Shown here piece by piece: positions 63,885 through 64,000 of a stretch of 64,000 bases of DNA. The stretch is from Prostheceraeus crozeri. Its lineage: Eukaryota; Platyhelminthes; Polycladida; Euryleptidae. Each line of letters starts with the position of its first letter. The stretch's first letter is position 1. The DNA is taken from positions 310,001-374,000 of the forward strand of contig CAJQUW010008653.1 of the NCBI GenBank assembly GCA_907163375.1, written 5' to 3'. The notes beneath the pieces are model-generated. The model had not been told where the DNA came from. It saw only the letters and a list, made by a program, of their open reading frames with translations, and ran no database searches. A program made the position numbers and the translations under genes.

Positions 63885-64000
63885 CAGCTTTGCTGGTTAA
63901 ACCGAAGGTTGCTGCTCACGCCATTGCCTCTTATTTCCTCAATTGAACGAACCGTAGGTTCAATTGAACGTTGCATGGCTACGCCAGATTTCTTCTTATG
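63885..64000. repeat. Short palindromic words at the window edge
   Basis: GAACGAACCGTAGGTTCAATTGAACG contains nested inverted words (GAACCTACGG-type with TTCAATTGAA, a 10-base palindrome). AACCGAAGGTT lies just upstream. Similar to the hairpins at 61600-61690; probably element 2 intergenic signals. Confidence 0.5.

Larger units (their letters stand above)
58230..64000 (-). mobile_element. Polinton/adintovirus-like element 2 (fossil, truncated by the window)
   Basis: AT-rich (about 70 percent) region with a second capsid set, mostly on the minus strand: major capsid, hydrophobic GG-site protein, and PLA2-integrase. The protease and, if it belongs, an unrecognised gene lie on the plus strand. 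No DNA polymerase is seen; it would lie past 64000. The left border is uncertain. The element is broken a few times, with about two or three interruptions in the part visible, and looks fairly young. Confidence 0.75.

Overview
The window is a stretch of an invertebrate animal genome of about 35 percent GC, dense in transposable elements. Metazoan origin is inferred from spliced exon-like pieces with GT/AG borders and from the mix of element families: PIF/Harbinger, piggyBac, Tc1/mariner, pogo/Tigger, CR1-like and RTE-like LINEs, Penelope-like elements (PLEs) with GIY-YIG endonuclease, and Polinton/Maverick elements. I cannot fix the phylum.

Layout. 1-1580: right part of a Harbinger-type element with a Myb/SANT-like gene and an array of subterminal repeats. 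2160-3270: a candidate host gene on the minus strand, with an inverted copy of its exon edge. 5793-7901: a piggyBac element flanked by TTAA, internally rearranged and carrying a tRNA-like unit. 7977-9009: a frameshifted Tc1/mariner-type transposase. 10090-18320: a PLE cluster. Two 5'-truncated PLE copies lie head to head at 14780, and a 2.26 kb CR1-like LINE sits inside the left one. 19895-20640: a decayed Tigger. 22402-27090: the best host-gene candidate, minus strand, with a transmembrane exon spliced in phase to a cytoplasmic-tail exon and two coding-like exons upstream. 29182-30582: a complete-length but decayed Tc1 element with TA target duplication. 32240-37175: an RTE-like LINE fragment, then a PLE interrupted by a CR1-like LINE that carries its own small insertion. 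37554-39518: a 457 bp near-perfect inverted repeat.

39520 to about 54100 is a Polinton/Maverick fossil with most parts recognisable: protein-primed DNA polymerase B, integrase with chromodomain, hexon-like major capsid, penton-like minor capsid, adenain-type protease, small basic core-like proteins, a RING-like protein and, unexpectedly, a protein resembling the TATA-binding protein core. 54200-58200 is non-coding, with fold-back and tandem repeats. 58230 to the window end is a second, AT-richer Polinton/adintovirus-like fossil on the opposite strand. It has a major capsid, a hydrophobic GG-site protein, a protease, and one reading frame joining a parvovirus-type phospholipase A2 domain to the integrase. 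It runs off the right edge.

How the parts relate: nearly all genes serve mobilisation of their own element (transposases, RT plus endonuclease, or replication, integration and capsid modules). The two Polintons share the capsid, protease, integrase and GG-site-protein set but differ in accessory genes: TBP-like, RING and polB seen in the first, PLA2 in the second. Host coding content is small and confined to 2.1-2.9 kb and 22.4-27.1 kb, with one weak exon candidate at 19.1 kb. All calls are by eye from translated sequence; no database search was run.
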